Shown: one piece after another, positions 6,425-9,633 of the stretch
Layout of the letters: each line of letters opens with the position of its first letter
How positions within the stretch are numbered: the first letter of the stretch is position 1
From: Burkholderiales bacterium
GTDB lineage: Bacteria; Pseudomonadota; Gammaproteobacteria; Burkholderiales; SHXO01
Assembly: GCA_026125625.1 (NCBI GenBank)
Contig: JAHCKU010000085.1
Coordinates: forward strand, 1 to 9,633
Reading direction: 5' to 3'
DNA length: 9,633 nt
The notes under the pieces: generated by a model
What the model was told of the DNA's origin: nothing
Seen by the model: the letters and a program-made list of their open reading frames with translations, nothing else
Database searches by the model: none
Program-made: the position numbers and the translations under genes

Positions 6425-6449
6425 AGCGCCGGGCGACTCGCCCGGCGCT
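6425..6449. terminator. Strong GC-rich hairpin between convergent genes
   Basis: AGCGCCGGGCG (6425-6435) and CGCCCGGCGCT (6439-6449) are perfect 11-base arms around ACT, placed ten bases after the binding-protein stop and fourteen before the stop of the converging cysteine-rich gene. The position between tail-to-tail genes points to a bidirectional terminator. Only two Ts follow on the plus strand and no T run on the minus strand, so it is not a textbook intrinsic terminator. Confidence 0.65.
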
Positions 6450-6462
6450 TGACGCCTGCGGC

Positions 6463-6777
6463 TTACTCAGTGCACTCGATGAAATTGCACACCCGCTGAC
6501 AATCAGGGGAGAAGCCGCACTCGAACTGTCCGAATCGGGCCGTGCCGTCGGCACCGGTTCCGCACTGCTCGCCGGCTGCCATCTTGTTCATCTTCGGGCG
6601 CCACTCGCATTGATGGCAGGCGGTCAGCCCCGGCAATTCCAGCGTCTCCTGCCGAACCGTGCGTACCGGGACGGACGACTGCTGCAGTTCCTCTAGGCCG
6701 GTATCGTCAGCGCGCACCATGGCGGGCGCCATGCTCGACAGCGCCACCAGTATGAAAACGACCAAGCCTCTTTTCAT
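6463..6777 (-). CDS. Small secreted cysteine-rich hypothetical protein
   Basis: I do not recognise this 104-residue protein. It has a typical signal peptide (MKRGL, hydrophobic residues 5-19, likely cleavage after VRA at residue 23), so the mature form of about 81 residues should be periplasmic or secreted. The mature part carries seven cysteines (54, 57, 72, 87, 93, 97, 102), beginning with C-HQ-C and ending in a C-terminal cluster, which suggests disulfides or a metal site; the odd number would leave one free. The start is well supported: GGAGG lies about five bases before ATG 6777. A longer open frame up to 7215 lies antiparallel to nothing and overlaps the TerC gene in another frame, so it was rejected. 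It is last in the spoT-terC group, 77 bases after terC, and ends near a strong terminator hairpin. Confidence 0.72.
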   Translation of the reverse strand: MKRGLVVFILVALSSMAPAMVRADDTGLEELQQSSVPVRTVRQETLELPGLTACHQCEWRPKMNKMAAGEQCGTGADGTARFGQFECGFSPDCQRVCNFIECTE

Positions 6778-6829
6778 GACGCCTCCGCTCGTTTCGGCCC
6801 GACATGCCCAGCTGCCACTTTGGCCGCTT

Positions 6830-6887
6830 GCCGGAAACGCAATCTTGACGCAGATCAAGCGCTTTCGCCTGGATTGCGGCTTCCGGC
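6830..6887. repeat. Nested inverted repeat spanning the terC stop codon
   Basis: Outer arms GCCGGAA/TTCCGGC (6830-6836 and 6881-6887) and CGCAAT/ATTGCG (6838-6843 and 6873-6878) form a 13-base-pair stem with a one-by-two internal loop. Directly inside sits CTTGA-CGCAGA-TCAAG (6844-6859), which contains the terC stop codon. The transcript could fold as a branched structure between terC and the cysteine-rich gene. There is no T tract, so an RNA processing, stability or attenuation role is as likely as termination. All are inference. Confidence 0.5.
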
Positions 6888-7670
6888 CCGCTGCTCCGCA
6901 GCACCCGACTGACCGGAGGCGCCGAACTGGTGCCCGGGATCCGCGTCGGTGGATGGTGGCGGAGCCTCGGCATGCTCCGGAAGCACGATGCCTGCCGGCT
7001 TCTTGCGGCGATTGCGCAGCCATCCGGCCCCCAGAACGCCACCGATGATGACGGCGTCGACCACCCATTTGACCCATGCGTGATCCTGGATGCGGCTGGC
7101 AATCAGGGGCTCGTGCAGGATCATCTTGGCCGAGGTCCAGGCGAGAACACCGGCACCGATGTACACGATCGAGGGATAGCGATCCACCAGCTTCAGGATC
7201 AGCCGGCTGCCCCACACCATGATCGGGATGCTGATGAGCAGCCCCAGCACCACCAGCAGGAAGCTGCCCTGCGCCGCACCGGCCACGCCGAGCACGTTGT
7301 CGAGTCCCATGACGGCATCGGCGATGATGATGGTGCGAATCGCCGACCAGAAGCTGGTGACCGGTGCGGCGCCCACGTGCGCACCTTCACCGTCGTCGGA
7401 GGCCAGCAGCTTGTACGCGATCCATATCAGCAGTATCCCGCCGGCGAGCATCAGGCCGGGAATTCTCAGCAGCGCAACCACCACCAGGGTCATCGCCACG
7501 CGTACCGCGATCGCGCCTGCCGTCCCCCATATCACCGCGCGCATCTGCAGATGCTGGGGCAGCTTGCGGGCGGCCAGCGCGATCACGATGGCATTGTCGC
7601 CGGCAAGCACGAGGTCGATGATGATGATGGCGAGCAGGGCCGAGAAGAACTGGGGAGAGAAGAGTTCCAT
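6855..7670 (-). CDS. TerC-family integral membrane protein (YjbE-type)
   Basis: The 271-residue protein has the TerC layout of about seven membrane segments in two similar halves. Each half bears the family's acidic signature: DLVLAGDNAIVIALA (D19, D25) and ADAVMGLDNVLGVAGAA (D118, D124). A hydrophilic loop rich in acidic residues (about 90-103) separates them, and the C-terminus (220-271) is a basic then Pro/Ala/Gly-rich cytoplasmic-looking tail. TerC relatives are tied to tellurium resistance and, more recently, to Mn2+ efflux or metal loading of exported enzymes. The start at ATG 7670 matches the family's opening; a TTG at 7724 would add 18 polar residues and neither has a clear Shine-Dalgarno. 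It lies 73 bases after spoT, likely cotranscribed. No yybP-ykoY riboswitch fits in this short gap. Confidence 0.88.
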   Translation of the reverse strand: MELFSPQFFSALLAIIIIDLVLAGDNAIVIALAARKLPQHLQMRAVIWGTAGAIAVRVAMTLVVVALLRIPGLMLAGGILLIWIAYKLLASDDGEGAHVGAAPVTSFWSAIRTIIIADAVMGLDNVLGVAGAAQGSFLLVVLGLLISIPIMVWGSRLILKLVDRYPSIVYIGAGVLAWTSAKMILHEPLIASRIQDHAWVKWVVDAVIIGGVLGAGWLRNRRKKPAGIVLPEHAEAPPPSTDADPGHQFGASGQSGAAEQRAGSRNPGESA

Positions 7671-7743
7671 GAGCGAGAGTTGGGAGTGGTGGACGACCGG
7701 CGCGACCCCATGCCTGTCCGGCAAGTACCGCGCTGCCTCGTGC

Positions 7744-9633
7744 CTATCCTTTCAGTCGGTTGATTCTTATTACCTCGGATAGCCGCCGCAGGCCGCGCAT
7801 GATCTGCGCGAGATGCAGACGGTTGTTCACCTGGAGCGTGAAGTGGATGTTGCTGTAGGCGGGACTGTCTCCGGGTTCTACACTGACGTTCTCGATGTTG
7901 GAGTTGTTGTCGGAGATCTCCGCTGCCACCTTGGCCAGCACGCCTTGCTGATTGGACGCGAGCAGCTTGATGTTGACGGAGAACAGCTTCCTGGTCTCGG
8001 GCGCCCACTCCACGTCCAGCCACTTCTCCGGTTCGCGCTTCATCTTCGCGATCACCGGGCAGTCGTGAGTGTGCACGATCATGCCACGTCCCTTCTTGAT
8101 GAAGCCGATGATGGGATCGCCGGGGATTGGATGGCAGCACTTGGCAAACTGCAGCGCCATACCCTCCGAGCCCCGAATGACGATCGGAGCAGGCGCGACC
8201 GCTGCTGCCTGCCCGGTTGCCGAACTGGGCAGCAGCTTGCGCGCGATCACGATGGCCAGGACGCGCCCCAGCCCGATATCGGCCAGCACCTCCTGCCGGG
8301 TCCTGCTTCCGGTTTCCTTCAGCAGCCGCTCCCAGTCCGACTCCTGCAGCCCACGCAGCCGGCCGCCCAATGCGCCCAGCGCCTGCGCCAGCAGGCGCTC
8401 GCCCAGTTGTGCGGACTCCTGATACTGCATGGTTTTGAGGAAGTGGCGGATGTGGTGTCGGGCCTTGGCCGTGACCACGAAGTTCAGCCAGGATGGATTG
8501 GGTTTGGCATGGCTGGCGGTGATGATTTCGACGCGCTCGCCGTTCTTCAGTTCCGTGCGCAGCGGGACCAGCTCGTGATTGAGCTTGGCGGCCACGCAGC
8601 GATTACCGATATCGGTGTGCACGGCGTAGGCGAAATCGACGCAGGTGGCGCCGTGCGGCAACGCCATGATCTTGCCCTTGGGTGTGAACACGTAGGTCTC
8701 GTCCGGGAACAGGTCGACCTTTACGTGTTCCAGGAATTCGACCGAGTCGACGCTCTCGGACTGCATCTCCAGCAGGCTTTGCAGCCACTGGTGCGTCTTC
8801 TGCTGCAGCTCGTTGAGGGAGGCGTCGGTGCTCTTGTACAGCCAGTGCGCAGCCACCCCGGCCTCGGCCAGCTTGTGCATCTCCAGCGTACGGATCTGGA
8901 TCTCGATCGGGCTGCCGAATGGGCCGAAGAGCGTGGTATGCAATGACTGATAGCCGTTCCCCTTGGGGATGGCGATGTAGTCCTTGAATTTTCCAGGGAT
9001 CGGTTTGTACAGTCCGTGCAGTGCGCCCAGCGTCAGATAGCACGCCGGCACGTCCTGCACGATCACGCGGAAGGCGTAGATGTCCAGCACCTTGGAGAAG
9101 GACAGATTCTTGTCCTGCATCTTGCGGTAGATGCTGTACAGGTTCTTCTCGCGCCCGGTGACCTGCGCATCCAGTCCAGCCTCATCGAGACGTTGCCGGA
9201 TGCCTGCCTGAATGCGCTCGACCACCTCCTTGCGATTGCCGCGCTGCTGCTCCAGTGCCTTGCGCAGCACGCGATGGCGATTGGGGTACAGGTTCTGGAA
9301 CGCGAGATCCTCCAGCTCCCGGTACAGGCTGTTCAACCCGAGCCGGTTGGCGATCGGCGCATAGATCTCGAGCGTCTCGCGGGCGATGCGTGCCCGCTTC
9401 CTGGGATGCATCGCCTCCAGCGTGCGCATGTTGTGCAGACGATCGGCCAGCTTGATGAGGATGACGCGCACGTCACGTGCCATGGCCAGCAGCATCTTGC
9501 GGAAGTTCTCCGCCTGCGCATGCTCCTGGCTCTCGAACTCGATCTTGTCGAGCTTGGACACGCCGTCGACCAGATCGGCGACCATCTTGCCGAAGCGATC
9601 ACTGATCTCGCTCTTGGTGACGGTGGTGTCCTC
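7744..9633 (-). CDS. spoT: Bifunctional (p)ppGpp synthetase/hydrolase, SpoT/Rel family (5' end outside window)
   Basis: The visible 629 residues (numbered from the window edge) cover all but the first part of a long RelA/SpoT homologue, which makes and degrades the alarmone (p)ppGpp in the cytoplasm. They begin at the EDT of the HD hydrolase motif (HDxxEDT) and include KLADRLHNMRTL (61-72), so a working hydrolase half is likely. The synthetase domain shows GREKNLYSIYRKM (160-172) and KFKDYIAIPKGNGYQSLHT (215-233); the basic K-F-K-D, not the acidic motif of RelA, marks the bifunctional/SpoT type. Then follow a TGS domain (about 304-366), a helical region, the CC-containing segment KCCHPIPGD (498-506, then HTHDCP at 521-526), and a C-terminal ACT domain (about 551-622). 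Roughly 75-110 N-terminal residues are missing. It heads a group with terC and a cysteine-rich gene. Confidence 0.95.
   Translation of the reverse strand, partial: EDTTVTKSEISDRFGKMVADLVDGVSKLDKIEFESQEHAQAENFRKMLLAMARDVRVILIKLADRLHNMRTLEAMHPRKRARIARETLEIYAPIANRLGLNSLYRELEDLAFQNLYPNRHRVLRKALEQQRGNRKEVVERIQAGIRQRLDEAGLDAQVTGREKNLYSIYRKMQDKNLSFSKVLDIYAFRVIVQDVPACYLTLGALHGLYKPIPGKFKDYIAIPKGNGYQSLHTTLFGPFGSPIEIQIRTLEMHKLAEAGVAAHWLYKSTDASLNELQQKTHQWLQSLLEMQSESVDSVEFLEHVKVDLFPDETYVFTPKGKIMALPHGATCVDFAYAVHTDIGNRCVAAKLNHELVPLRTELKNGERVEIITASHAKPNPSWLNFVVTAKARHHIRHFLKTMQYQESAQLGERLLAQALGALGGRLRGLQESDWERLLKETGSRTRQEVLADIGLGRVLAIVIARKLLPSSATGQAAAVAPAPIVIRGSEGMALQFAKCCHPIPGDPIIGFIKKGRGMIVHTHDCPVIAKMKREPEKWLDVEWAPETRKLFSVNIKLLASNQQGVLAKVAAEISDNNSNIENVSVEPGDSPAYSNIHFTLQVNNRLHLAQIMRGLRRLSEVIRINRLKG

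Noticed and set aside
6778..7215. N-terminal extension of the cysteine-rich gene to 7215
   Set aside because: The extension runs through terC in another frame, while ATG 6777 has a strong Shine-Dalgarno and opens a clean signal peptide.
7671..7743. A yybP-ykoY (Mn2+) riboswitch before the TerC gene
   Set aside because: Only 73 bases separate spoT from terC and I see no paired arms or conserved loops of that riboswitch.
1..9633. Defence system, prophage, transposon or CRISPR array
   Set aside because: No transposase, integrase, nuclease-pair or repeat-spacer pattern was found; the genes are of metabolic, regulatory and envelope families with even GC-rich codon use.

Overview
The window reads as chromosomal DNA of a GC-rich Gram-negative bacterium, most likely a betaproteobacterium. 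This is inferred from the lipid A-type acyltransferase (an outer-membrane maker), the SpoT-type (p)ppGpp enzyme, the DUF2917 protein next to a MocR regulator, and a LivK-type binding protein. No search could be run, so the taxonomy is inference. Coding density is high. The largest gap is about 170 bp, and I see no tRNA, rRNA, CRISPR array, insertion sequence or phage gene.

Layout. (1) 1-1136: the 5' end of a minus-strand gene running off the left edge, with a weak resemblance to family-52/polysialyltransferase-like glycosyltransferases, diverges from a lipid A acyltransferase-family gene; both suggest cell-envelope work. (2) 1198-4152: a minus-strand MocR regulator (GntR helix-turn-helix plus aminotransferase fold) diverges from a small DUF2917 gene and egtD, the histidine N-alpha-methyltransferase that makes hercynine. 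The 172-bp divergent region carries repeated ATCTGT-type half-sites suited to MocR binding. No egtB lies next to egtD. (3) 4153-6414: after a perfect 19-bp palindrome come a fumarylacetoacetate hydrolase (FAH) family enzyme and a periplasmic branched-chain amino-acid-type binding protein, apparently one operon without permease or ATPase genes. (4) 6415-9633, minus strand: spoT (5' end cut off by the right edge), a TerC-family membrane protein, and a small secreted cysteine-rich protein, reading in that order. A strong hairpin separates this group from the convergent binding-protein gene.

Working together: the most testable units are MocR/DUF2917/EgtD (a possible regulated hercynine module), FAH plus orphan binding protein (uptake and breakdown of an unknown acid), and spoT-terC-Cys-rich protein (a possible link of stringent response with divalent-metal handling, since the SpoT hydrolase is Mn2+-dependent and TerC proteins are implicated in Mn2+ efflux). 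The individual families are known. What may be new is the combinations and the regulatory sequences between them.
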